DNA of 50,950 bases. Origin: Sedimentibacter sp. (GTDB taxonomy: Bacteria > Bacillota > Clostridia > Tissierellales > Sedimentibacteraceae). The translations under genes were made by a program, and so were the position numbers. Positions 42,559-50,812 of the stretch are shown here, piece by piece. Numbering within the stretch: position 1 is the stretch's first letter; each line of letters opens with the position of its first letter. Location: contig JAHDLA010000033.1 in the NCBI GenBank assembly GCA_018436705.1, positions 1 to 50,950 of the forward strand, read 5' to 3'. Below the pieces are notes generated by a model, which saw only the letters and a list, made by a program, of their open reading frames with translations, did no database searches and was not told the DNA's origin.

Positions 42559-43752
42559 ATGGATAATATTAAAGAATTAGAAAAATTATACAGCGATGAA
42601 TTAATAAAATTTAGAAGAGACTTGCATGAAAATCCAGAGCTTAGTTTTAAAGAATTTAGGACAACCAAGAAGATTAAAGATAAGCTTACATCTTTAGGGA
42701 TTAAGATAATTGATATTGGAATGGAAACTGGAGTAATAGGATATCTTGAAGGATGCAGTGATGGCCCTACTATAGCATTGAGAGGCGATATTGACGCTCT
42801 ACCTATAGTTGAAATGAATGACGTGCCTTATAAATCCAAAATTGATGGTGTTATGCACGCATGTGGTCACGATATACATGCTACATCTGTTATTGGAGCT
42901 GCGTGTATATTATCGGGGTTAAAAGAAAAATTAAAGGGAAATGTTATATTTATATTTCAACCAGCCGAAGAGCTGAATAAAGGTGCTAAGTTGATGGTTG
43001 AAAAAGGAATTTTTACTAAAATAAAAGCTGATATGATTTTTGGACTTCACAACAATCCTGAAATACCATGGGGTAAAATAGCCATAAAAAAAGGGGGGCT
43101 AATGGCCTCAGTTGATACAATCAGAATAAAAATTAAAGGAAAAGGTGGTCATGGTGGGCTACCTAATGCTACAAGGGACCCTATTGTTGCTGCGGCAGCA
43201 GTTATAATGAATTTACAGACTATCGTAAGTCGTAATGTAAGCCCATTAGAGTCTGCCGTAATATCTTTTGGAACGTTGCACTCGGGTACCGCAAATAATG
43301 TTATACCTGAGCTGGTTGAGATTACTGGCACGGTTAGAAGTTTTGATGCAGATGTAAGAAAAATGCTATCTGAAAGAATACGAGAAGTATTAGAAAGCAC
43401 AGCAAAAGCATATAGAGTTGAAAGTGAGTTAGAATATATCTTTGATTTACCAGCTGTATTTAATTCAAATGAATTAACTGATTTAGCGTATGAAGCTTCA
43501 GTTGAAGTATTAGGGCAAGAATTAATAGTCGATCCGATTCCTTCAACAGGAGGGGAAGACTTTTCTATATTTACTGAAAAAATACCTGGATTTTTCTTTT
43601 GGCTAGGTGTTGGTAACAAAGAAAAGGATATTAATCATGTTTGGCATAGTCCAAAATTTGACGGTGATGATAGAGCTATAATTAACGCATCTGCTGTAAT
43701 GAGCAACATGGTTCTAAAAGGATTTGATTATATAAATAATAAGAAGGAGTGA
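42559..43752 (+). CDS. M20D family amidohydrolase, third copy
   Basis: A 397-residue cytosolic metallo-amidohydrolase. Metal-site motifs are complete: RGDIDALP, HACGHDIHA, FQPAEELNKG, GLHNNPEIPWG, GGHGGLP and GGEDFSIF. GGAAGGA lies within the upstream in-frame ATG at 42544, so the ATG at 42559 is preferred. It is the first gene of an operon with a DUF3100-type membrane protein and a smaller membrane partner. This repeats the pairing of an amidohydrolase with a transporter seen at 5288-7657. Its promoter carries the shared regulon elements, so the substrate is probably an acylated or peptide-bound small amino acid (inference). Confidence 0.88.
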   Translation: MDNIKELEKLYSDELIKFRRDLHENPELSFKEFRTTKKIKDKLTSLGIKIIDIGMETGVIGYLEGCSDGPTIALRGDIDALPIVEMNDVPYKSKIDGVMHACGHDIHATSVIGAACILSGLKEKLKGNVIFIFQPAEELNKGAKLMVEKGIFTKIKADMIFGLHNNPEIPWGKIAIKKGGLMASVDTIRIKIKGKGGHGGLPNATRDPIVAAAAVIMNLQTIVSRNVSPLESAVISFGTLHSGTANNVIPELVEITGTVRSFDADVRKMLSERIREVLESTAKAYRVESELEYIFDLPAVFNSNELTDLAYEASVEVLGQELIVDPIPSTGGEDFSIFTEKIPGFFFWLGVGNKEKDINHVWHSPKFDGDDRAIINASAVMSNMVLKGFDYINNKKE

Positions 43753-43756
43753 TACT

Positions 43757-44584
43757 GTGAGTGATAAATCATTTAACATATGTGATTGGAAGTTACATTT
43801 AACAATTTTAGTAGTTTGTGTTATTTCTGAAATTATTGGTATAGTAAAGATACCATTAGGGCCTGGTTCAATAATGTTCCTTCCTCTATTGTATTCAATG
43901 ACATTTGGGCTAATTCTATATTTATTAAAGCCTGTAACTTTTATTAATGAAAAACATGCGCCTTTGGCTGAAAAATTTATAACAATAGGTATAGGTGTTT
44001 TTATTGCAAAAGTAGGAGTTCAAAGTGGCGCTGCGGTTCAATCGGTTATAGATGCAGGCCCGGCACTTATATTGCAGGAATTAGGCAACCTTGGTACTAT
44101 ATTAATTTCTTTACCCATTGCATTAATGTTAGGATTTAAGAGAGAAAGCATTGGTATGTGTCATTCCATTGCAAGAGAGCCAAATGTTGGACTCATTGCT
44201 TCAAAATATGGACTAAGTTCACCCGAAGGAAGGGGTGTAATGATTATATATATAGTAGGTACATTAGTCGGAACAATATTTATGGGACTTATGTCTAGTA
44301 TACTAGCATCATTTACACCTTTGCATCCATATGCTATTGCAATGGCTACAGGAGTAGGAAGTGGGAGCATGATGGCGGCCTCTTCAGCACCGCTAGTAGA
44401 AATGTTCCCCGATATTGCAACAGAAATTTCTGCTTTTGCTGGAATGAGCAACCTTTTATCAACAGCTGACGGCATATACATGTCAATCTTTGTTGCAATT
44501 CCAATGAGTAATTTCTTATATAGAAAGCTTGAACCAATTTTTGAACGAAGGAAGAAACTTGCAAATTCGGAAAACAATAAATAG
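43757..44584 (+). CDS. DUF3100-type membrane protein, larger partner
   Basis: A 275-residue integral membrane protein with about eight hydrophobic segments. It resembles DUF3100 (PF11299) proteins of unknown function that often lie beside M20 peptidases. Notable loops are AREPNVGLIASKYGLSSPEGRG and ATGVGSGSMMAASSAPLVEMFPD, which could form a substrate path. The GTG start follows AAGGAGTGAT, four bases after the M20D stop codon. The next gene encodes a smaller membrane protein with its own ribosome site. Together they have about 430 residues, close to the length that I recall for single-chain family members, so this may be a natural split form. Confidence 0.65.
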   Translation: MSDKSFNICDWKLHLTILVVCVISEIIGIVKIPLGPGSIMFLPLLYSMTFGLILYLLKPVTFINEKHAPLAEKFITIGIGVFIAKVGVQSGAAVQSVIDAGPALILQELGNLGTILISLPIALMLGFKRESIGMCHSIAREPNVGLIASKYGLSSPEGRGVMIIYIVGTLVGTIFMGLMSSILASFTPLHPYAIAMATGVGSGSMMAASSAPLVEMFPDIATEISAFAGMSNLLSTADGIYMSIFVAIPMSNFLYRKLEPIFERRKKLANSENNK

Positions 44585-44595
44585 GAGATGATAAT

Positions 44596-45063
44596 ATGAC
44601 TAAAGGTTTTACAACGGAAAAATTTATGGAATACCTGTTGATTCTATTAATTATTGCCTTTATAAGTATACTGGGTAATTTTGCAGGTTACGATATGGGG
44701 ATAATGGAAAGCCTCCCCGGAATGTTAATTCTGCTTATAGTAGCGCTTATAGGTGTTACATTAGCGGATGTTATTCCTATGAACATACCATCGGTTGTTT
44801 ATATTAGCATATTGGGACTATTAATTTCCATACCTGCCAGTCCTGTATCCAATGCTGTAATCGAATACACAAGCAAAATACAAATGTTACCTCTTGCAAC
44901 GCCTGTGCTTGCCTATTCTGGGATTTCAATGGGAAGAAGCTGGGCAGAGTTTAAAAAAGTGGGCTGGAAGGGTATACTTGTAGCTTGTTGCGTAATGTTT
45001 GGAACATTTATCGGCTCTGCAATTGTTGCTGAAATTATTCTGAAAAGCCAAGGTATTATATAA
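44596..45063 (+). CDS. Small membrane partner of the DUF3100-type protein
   Basis: A 155-residue membrane protein with about five hydrophobic segments and a central VTLADVIPMNIPSVVYISILG region. I do not recognise it with certainty; it looks like the missing C-terminal half of the preceding DUF3100-type protein. AGGAGATGATA before the ATG shows that it is a separate gene and not a frameshift product. A strong terminator follows. Proposed role: second subunit of an uptake system working with the M20D amidohydrolase. Confidence 0.6.
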   Translation: MTKGFTTEKFMEYLLILLIIAFISILGNFAGYDMGIMESLPGMLILLIVALIGVTLADVIPMNIPSVVYISILGLLISIPASPVSNAVIEYTSKIQMLPLATPVLAYSGISMGRSWAEFKKVGWKGILVACCVMFGTFIGSAIVAEIILKSQGII

Positions 45064-45083
45064 ATAAATTCATAATCGGGGCA

Positions 45084-45133
45084 AAAAATAAGATGCTGCC
45101 AAGTATACATTCTTGATTGCATCTTTTTTTATT
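45084..45133 (+). terminator. Terminator of the M20D/DUF3100 operon
   Basis: AAGATGC (45090-45096) / GCATCTT (45119-45125), with an inner CAAG/CTTG pair and a long T-run. Confidence 0.75.
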
Positions 45134-45183
45134 ATTAAATATATGCTAAATTAGCTAAATGGTAGTAAGAGTCATTATTAAAA

Positions 45184-45280
45184 AGTCAATAATAATAAAT
45201 AATAGGGCAATATCAATAATTTATAATATTACAATATTCTATTATAATTAATTGATTGATCAATTAGGATAACGTTATCA
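45184..45280 (+). promoter_or_regulatory. Promoter of the first AGCS operon with two shared elements
   Basis: Upstream: AGTCAA (45184) and GGGCAA (45205), 21 bp apart. TATAAT is at 45243-45248, 59 bp after the first. Downstream: TTGATTGATCAA (45252-45263) and GATAACGTTATCA (45268-45280). No good -35. Confidence 0.6.
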
Positions 45281-45332
45281 ACAACTAAAAACTATACTAC
45301 GTATAATTATATTTTGCAGAGAGAGGTGTAAA

Positions 45333-46700
45333 ATGGAACAAATTATGAATTTTGCAAACATTTTGAGCAATGAATTATGGAGTAAATGGGTATTAATTGC
45401 GTTGCTTGGTACGGGAATTGTAGTTACAATTGTAACCGGAGGAGTGCAAAAAAAATTAGGACTGGCTCTTTCTAGAACATTCAAAGCATTTATGGGAAAA
45501 GGACAAAAGGAAACTAATGAAGGTGAAGGAAATATTTCTTCTATTCAAGCGCTTTCTACTGCTCTTGCTTCAACAGTAGGTGTTGGGAATATAGCAGGTG
45601 TAGGAACTGCGATTGCCGCAGGAGGACCCGGAGCGGTTTTTTGGATGTGGGTTTCTGCAATATTTGGCATGGCATTAAAATATTCAGAGATTGTTCTTTC
45701 GGTAACATACAGAGAAAAAGGCAGCGACGGCTTGTGGCGCGGCGGACCATCATATGTTTTTAAAAATGCTCTAAATGCAAAATGGGCAGGAGGAATATTT
45801 GCTGTATTTATGATTCTAGTATCACTTGTAAGCCTTAATATGATGCAAGTCAGTTCTGTAGCTAGTGCGATGAATTCTTCGTTCAATGTGCCTACAATGA
45901 TAACAGGGTTGTTACTTACTATATTAACAGGATTAGTAATATTTGGAGGAATTAAAAGATTAGCAAAGGTTACATCGATTCTTGTGCCGGCTATGGCCCT
46001 TATTTATTGTATAGGAGGTATTATTGTTCTTGCGCTAAATATTAAAAGCATACCTGCCGCCTTTGTTCTTATAATCAAAGATGCATTTACTGGACAAGCA
46101 GCTGCAGGAGGAATCTTGGGCTCAACTATGATTATGGTTATTAGGTATGGAGTGGCCAGAGGGTTATTGTCTAATGAAGCTGGCTGTGGCACGGCTCCTA
46201 TGACACATTCTGTTGCTAAGGTTAAACATCCGGTTGAGCAGGGATTATACGGTATATCAGAAGTTTTTATTGATACTTTCATAGTCTGCACTTTTACAGC
46301 CTTGATAATTATTGTCACAGGAGCATGGAACAGTGGCTATAGCGGTGTTGTTCTTAGCGCTAAAGCATTTTCTGCTAACTTGGGAATAATAGGAGAAAGT
46401 GTTGTGACTATAGGAATTGCACTTTTTGCATATTCTACATTGCTGGGCGCAAGTTGGTACGGAGAAACGAGTATAACGTATATATTTGGTACTAAGGCTA
46501 TAATGCCATATAGAATTATTTACTTAATTTTATGTTTTGCAGGTGCAAAGGCGGGTTCGGATTTTATCTTTGCATTGACTGATATAGCGAATGGTTTTGC
46601 CGTACTCGTTAATGTAGTGTCTGTACTTTTACTGCTAAAAGTTGTAAAAGAAAAAACGGAAGATTACTTTAAAAATAATTACAATATAGCTAATAATTAA
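45333..46700 (+). CDS. AGCS family sodium:amino acid symporter
   Basis: A 455-residue carrier of the alanine or glycine:cation symporter family, with about eleven hydrophobic segments. Signature motifs are STVGVGNIAGVGTAIAAGGPGAVFWMW (residues about 81-106), GLVIFGGIKRLAKVTS, RYGVARGLLSNEAGCGTAPMTHS and SYTMA-free ending typical of the family. Known members import glycine, L- or D-alanine with sodium. It is followed after 15 bp by an alpha/beta hydrolase gene. Its promoter bears both shared elements of the proposed regulon. Confidence 0.93.
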   Translation: MEQIMNFANILSNELWSKWVLIALLGTGIVVTIVTGGVQKKLGLALSRTFKAFMGKGQKETNEGEGNISSIQALSTALASTVGVGNIAGVGTAIAAGGPGAVFWMWVSAIFGMALKYSEIVLSVTYREKGSDGLWRGGPSYVFKNALNAKWAGGIFAVFMILVSLVSLNMMQVSSVASAMNSSFNVPTMITGLLLTILTGLVIFGGIKRLAKVTSILVPAMALIYCIGGIIVLALNIKSIPAAFVLIIKDAFTGQAAAGGILGSTMIMVIRYGVARGLLSNEAGCGTAPMTHSVAKVKHPVEQGLYGISEVFIDTFIVCTFTALIIIVTGAWNSGYSGVVLSAKAFSANLGIIGESVVTIGIALFAYSTLLGASWYGETSITYIFGTKAIMPYRIIYLILCFAGAKAGSDFIFALTDIANGFAVLVNVVSVLLLLKVVKEKTEDYFKNNYNIANN

Positions 46701-46715
46701 AAAGGAGATATTATT

Positions 46716-47471
46716 TTGAGAGAAGCAATATGGATAAATAGCAATGGCAATAAAATGTTAGGAATATTAGAATATAACGAATCATTCAAAAACAGAGGAC
46801 AAAAATTAGTACTATTTATTCATGGATTTGTAGGAACAAAAGTGGAACCACATAGAATGTATAAAAAACTTTCAGACAGGTTATGCAATTTAGGCTACAC
46901 AGTTCTAAGGTTTGATTTTGTGGGTTCTGGTGACAGTGATGGCAATTTTGAGGACATGACTATAGAGGGCGAAGTTCAGGATGGAATAAATGTAGTAGAT
47001 TATTGCATGGAAAAATACAATTATAAAGAAATTTATATTCTTGGATATAGTATGGGAGGTTGTGTGGCTTCGATTCTTGCATCTAGAGTGAAGAATAATG
47101 GCCTTGTGCTGTGGTCACCGGTTTCAAATCCATTTTGGAATTTTCACCATATTATTGGTGATGAAAAATTTAGAATGGGACTAGAGGGAAAAGAAATAGA
47201 TTATTTTGGTGATGTAGTAGGACAAGATTTTTTCCAAAACCTGATGGAAATTGATCCGATAAAGGCATTGCACGATTATCAGAAGTCTACTTTAATAATC
47301 CACGGAACAAAAGATACGGATGTTTTTCCAGTTAACGGCTACAATTATTATAAAAATCTTGCGAATAGTGAATTGTATTATGTAAAAGATGCAGATCACT
47401 GCTATAGCAAGCGGGAATTTGAATCAGAACTTTTAGATAAGACGGAAGAGTATTTTAAAAAACACAGATAA
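46716..47471 (+). CDS. Alpha/beta hydrolase (lysophospholipase/esterase-like)
   Basis: A 251-residue cytosolic serine hydrolase. The oxyanion-hole segment is LFIHGFVG. The nucleophile is Ser112 in LGYSMGG. The acid is Asp200 or Asp202 in HGTKDTDVF and the base His228 in DADHCYS. The start is TTG at 46716 after AAAGGAGAT. It is co-transcribed with the AGCS symporter gene, so it might release an amino acid from an ester or amide; the substrate is unknown. A terminator-type hairpin follows. Confidence 0.85.
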   Translation: MREAIWINSNGNKMLGILEYNESFKNRGQKLVLFIHGFVGTKVEPHRMYKKLSDRLCNLGYTVLRFDFVGSGDSDGNFEDMTIEGEVQDGINVVDYCMEKYNYKEIYILGYSMGGCVASILASRVKNNGLVLWSPVSNPFWNFHHIIGDEKFRMGLEGKEIDYFGDVVGQDFFQNLMEIDPIKALHDYQKSTLIIHGTKDTDVFPVNGYNYYKNLANSELYYVKDADHCYSKREFESELLDKTEEYFKKHR

Positions 47472-47490
47472 TTTATATTGATTATTATGC

Positions 47491-47534
47491 GGTCAGGCGT
47501 ATTATTTATATGTATGCTTGGCTGTTTCTTTTGT
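47491..47534 (+). terminator. Terminator after the alpha/beta hydrolase
   Basis: An 11-bp RNA stem with several G-U pairs, GGTCAGGCGTA (47491-47501) / TATGCTTGGCT (47513-47523), followed by GTTTCTTTTGTT. Confidence 0.55.
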
Positions 47535-47576
47535 TAAAAATTCACTTTTAGTTTATTTGGACTATGGCTATAAGTA

Positions 47577-47678
47577 TGTCAAGTATGATAGAAGATTGGT
47601 TAATATCCATAATTTAAATTATTATAATAATTATTTATAATATAGTAGATTGATTGATCAATAAAGATAACGTTAACA
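47577..47678 (+). promoter_or_regulatory. Promoter of the second AGCS gene with two shared elements
   Basis: Upstream: TGTCAA (47577) and GGTTAA (47598), 21 bp apart. TATAAT is at 47636-47641, 59 bp after the first. Downstream: TTGATTGATCAA (47650-47661) and GATAACGTTAACA (47666-47678), ending only 21 bp before the start codon. Confidence 0.6.
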
Positions 47679-47699
47679 AAAATTTAAAGGAGTTTATTA

Positions 47700-49148
47700 A
47701 TGAATAACATATTTTCAATAATACAGGCGATTAATAATGCGGTTTGGAGTACACCGCTGATTGCACTTTGTTTGGCTGCCGGAATTTATTTTTCAATAAG
47801 AATGAAGTTTCCTCAAGTTAGATTATTTAAGGAAATGATTAATCTTTTGCTTGATAAGTCAAAATCCGACAATGGAGTAACGCCATTTCAGGCTTTTGCC
47901 ACAACAGTAGGTGGTCGTGTAGGTGTAGGAAATATAGCAGGTGTTGCAACTGCAATTTATTATGGAGGTCCCGGTGCTGTTTTTTGGATGTGGGCAATTG
48001 CTTTTTTAGGTGCAGGATCAGCTTTTGTAGAATCATCATTGGCTCAAGCTTATAAAACCAAAATATCAGGTGAATATGTCGGCGGGCCAGCGTACTTTAT
48101 AGAACAGGGAATAGGGAAAAAATGGTATGCCATAGCGTTTGCCATATGTACAATACTTGCTCCCGGAGTGTTAATGCCAGGAGCTCAAACGTACAATATC
48201 GTTACTTCTATTAATAATGCATTTGGAATTAACGTATATGTTATGGCTATTGTAATTTGTGTTTTACTTGGATTAGTAATATTCGGAGGAGTTAAAAGGA
48301 TAGGAAAGACTGCGGAAGTGGTTGCTCCATTCATGTCACTTGCATATGTATTAATAGCATTGTTGGTAATAATACTTAATATAAAAAAACTTCCTGGAGT
48401 TATAGCTTTAATATTTTCTTCTGCATTTGGTGTAAATCAGGCATTTGGAGCTATTATAGGTACAGCTATCGCATGGGGTGTTAAAAGAGGAGTATACTCT
48501 AATGAAGCTGGACAAGGTTCGGGAGCAATTGTTTCAGCAGCAGCTGAATGTAATCATCCTGCAAAACAAGGGTTGGTACAGGCGTTCTCTGTATATATAG
48601 ATACTCTGCTGGTATGCTCTGCAACCGCGTTTATGATATTGCTCACTGGTTCTTATAATGTTGTTAATGAGGCAGGAGGTTTTATAGCTGAAAATGCGCC
48701 CGGAGTATCATTTGGTGTTGAATATACTCAGGTTGCTGTTGATAGTGCGTTTAGAGGCTTTGGAGCTTCATTTATTGCAATATCTATATTCTTGTTTGCA
48801 TTTACATCTCTTATGTCATATTATTACCAAGCTGAAAGCAATATGTCTTATTTGTTTCCGGGAAGTAAAAATGCAAAATTTGCTATGAGGCTAATATTTA
48901 TTATTTCTACATTTTCCGGTGTTGTAAATACGGGAGAATTTATATGGACATTTGGAGACTTAGGAGTTGGGCTTATGGCATGGCTCAATATAATTGCAAT
49001 ATTAATATTGTCAAACAAAGGAATTAAAATTCTGAAAGATTATGAAGAACAAAGATCTAAAGGAATGGAACCATCTTTTGACCCCGATAAATTTGGTATA
49101 TTGGATAAAGAAAATGTGTGGAGAAAAAAGTTAAAACAAACTAATTAA
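47700..49148 (+). CDS. AGCS family sodium:amino acid symporter, second copy
   Basis: A 482-residue carrier with about eleven hydrophobic segments, related to but clearly distinct from the symporter at 45333. Motifs are GGRVGVGNIAGVATAIYYGGPG (about 71-92), GLVIFGGVKRIGKTAEVVAP and WGVKRGVYSNEAGQGSGAIVSAAAE. The NEAGQGS version differs from NEAGCGTAP of the first copy, which suggests a different substrate within the glycine/alanine/serine range. AAAGGAG precedes the ATG. It is monocistronic, and the shared regulon element sits directly before its ribosome site. Confidence 0.93.
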   Translation: MNNIFSIIQAINNAVWSTPLIALCLAAGIYFSIRMKFPQVRLFKEMINLLLDKSKSDNGVTPFQAFATTVGGRVGVGNIAGVATAIYYGGPGAVFWMWAIAFLGAGSAFVESSLAQAYKTKISGEYVGGPAYFIEQGIGKKWYAIAFAICTILAPGVLMPGAQTYNIVTSINNAFGINVYVMAIVICVLLGLVIFGGVKRIGKTAEVVAPFMSLAYVLIALLVIILNIKKLPGVIALIFSSAFGVNQAFGAIIGTAIAWGVKRGVYSNEAGQGSGAIVSAAAECNHPAKQGLVQAFSVYIDTLLVCSATAFMILLTGSYNVVNEAGGFIAENAPGVSFGVEYTQVAVDSAFRGFGASFIAISIFLFAFTSLMSYYYQAESNMSYLFPGSKNAKFAMRLIFIISTFSGVVNTGEFIWTFGDLGVGLMAWLNIIAILILSNKGIKILKDYEEQRSKGMEPSFDPDKFGILDKENVWRKKLKQTN

Positions 49149-49226
49149 ATGTTGTTAAGTAATAAATATGGATTGTTATTAAATAAAGAGCGTATTAATT
49201 TATATTTTCAGTTATTGACTTTTAGC

Positions 49227-49312
49227 TGTCAAAAACGATAAATAATAAGCTCAAAATGAAGATATACAAAAAAATTATATTCTATATAATTTGTAATATA
49301 GATTGGCCGATC
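49227..49312 (+). promoter_or_regulatory. Promoter of the SHMT-like gene with the shared upstream element
   Basis: TGTCAA (49227-49232), in a 20-base context nearly identical to that at 39887, and a TCAA half-site 21-22 bp later. TATAAT is at 49285-49290, 58 bp after the first. The downstream element is degenerate: AGATTGGCCGATCT near 49300, without GATAACG. Confidence 0.55.
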
Positions 49313-49412
49313 TAACAAAATTAAAATTTAAAATATGAATTTTCAATAATGTTCAAAATAAAAGTGTATTGCTGTTTGACATTAAATATAAAATCGAATA
49401 GAGGTAATGTAA

Positions 49413-50669
49413 ATGCTTAAACATACAAAAATATCAGACGTTGAAGTATATGGAATTGTTGAAGACGAATTAAAACGCCAGGAGCATAATATAGAGATGA
49501 TTGCTTCCGAAAGTACTGCTTCTATGGAAATTATGGAATTATCCGGATCAATATTTACAAATAAAACACTAGAAGGATATCCAGGGGCTCGTTTTCAGGC
49601 AGGATCACATGAAGCAGACAGACTTGAAATTCTTGGAATAGAAAGGGCAAAAGCATTGTATGGTGCTGAGCATGCTAACCTTCAGGTTTATTCAGGATCA
49701 TCAGCAAATTATGGGGTATATGCAGCAGTATTGAAGCCCGGAGATAGAGTATTAAGTATGAGGCTTGATCAGGGAGGACACCTTACTCACGGAAGTCCGG
49801 CTAATTTTCTCTCAAAGGTTTACAATTATGACTTTTATGGAGTGAACAAGGAAACTGAACAAATAGATTACGATGAGCTTGAAAAAAAGGCTAAAGAGTT
49901 TCTTCCAAAACTGATTATTGCCGGAGGAAGTTCATATCCTAGACTTATTGATTACGAAAGAATTGGTAAAATTGCAAAATCTGTAGGAGCTTATTTCATG
50001 GTTGATATGGCTCACATAAGCGGATTGGTGGCTGCTAAACTTATACCTAGTCCTGTTCCATATGCAGATTTTGTTTCATCATCCACTACAAAGACACTTT
50101 GTGGTCCGAGAAGTGGTTTTATACTCTGCAAGAAAGAGCATGCAAAGGCTTTGGACAAGGGAGTTTTCCCAGGCTCGATAGGTTCTATGCATTTAACTAC
50201 AATGGCTGCAAAAACATGGTTGTTTAAGCATGCTGCAACGGAAGAATTTAAAAATGTAATGAAACAGGTGCTTGCTAATGGAAAAACGTTAGCCAAAGAG
50301 CTTGCAGATCACGGATTCAGAATTGTGAGCGGCACTACAGACAATCACATTGTTATGGTAGACCTTAGATCTAAGGGAATAAGCGGCAAGGTTTTCCAAA
50401 ATTCACTTGATAAAGTTGGTATAACAGTAAATAAAAACCAGATACCTTTTGACCCAGCATCACCGTTTGTTACAAGTGGTGTAAGGATAGGGGTTACTTC
50501 AATAACTCAAAGAGGGCTGAAGGAAAACGAAATAAACGAAATAGCTGATATAATGGATAAAGTTGCATCTGATCCGGAAAACGAATCGAATCTTGCTGAA
50601 TGCAAAAAAAGAACAGAAAAATTAATATCAAGATTTCCACTGTACCCTGCTGGAAGCTTTGATGATTAA
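49413..50669 (+). CDS. Divergent serine hydroxymethyltransferase-like PLP enzyme
   Basis: A 418-residue fold-type I PLP enzyme of normal SHMT length. Clear matches are IEMIASES, EGYPGARF, GAEHANLQVYSGSSAN, GGHLTHGSP, MVDMAHISGLVA (Asp198, His201), the PLP lysine Lys227 and SPFVTSGVRIG (carboxylate Arg). Several residues that are nearly invariant in GlyA are changed: Tyr55 (E. coli numbering) is Thr52, Tyr65 is Gln62, the His before the PLP lysine is Thr226, and GPRGG is GPRSG. It may be a specialised aldolase or hydroxymethyltransferase instead of the housekeeping enzyme. It is followed by formate-tetrahydrofolate ligase and preceded by a regulon promoter, which ties it to one-carbon metabolism. 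Confidence 0.75.
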   Translation: MLKHTKISDVEVYGIVEDELKRQEHNIEMIASESTASMEIMELSGSIFTNKTLEGYPGARFQAGSHEADRLEILGIERAKALYGAEHANLQVYSGSSANYGVYAAVLKPGDRVLSMRLDQGGHLTHGSPANFLSKVYNYDFYGVNKETEQIDYDELEKKAKEFLPKLIIAGGSSYPRLIDYERIGKIAKSVGAYFMVDMAHISGLVAAKLIPSPVPYADFVSSSTTKTLCGPRSGFILCKKEHAKALDKGVFPGSIGSMHLTTMAAKTWLFKHAATEEFKNVMKQVLANGKTLAKELADHGFRIVSGTTDNHIVMVDLRSKGISGKVFQNSLDKVGITVNKNQIPFDPASPFVTSGVRIGVTSITQRGLKENEINEIADIMDKVASDPENESNLAECKKRTEKLISRFPLYPAGSFDD

Positions 50670-50681
50670 AAATAATTATTC

Positions 50682-50722
50682 ATGGCTTATTAAATAAATT
50701 AATAAGTCATGAAAGTTTTAAT
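50682..50722 (+). terminator. Hairpin after the SHMT-like gene
   Basis: An 11-bp stem ATGGCTTATTA / TAATAAGTCAT with a 7-nt loop. The tail GAAAGTTTT is not a clean T-run. Confidence 0.45.
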
Positions 50723-50812
50723 AATACGAAAGAAAATTTTAAATTTTATATAGACAAAGTAATAATGAATACGTTATTGTATAATTATATAACTTCTATA
50801 ATGGAGGATAAT

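Noticed and set aside
45252..45263. TTGATTGATCAA as an FNR box
   Set aside because: The FNR consensus has four bases between TTGAT and ATCAA; here there are two in all three copies.
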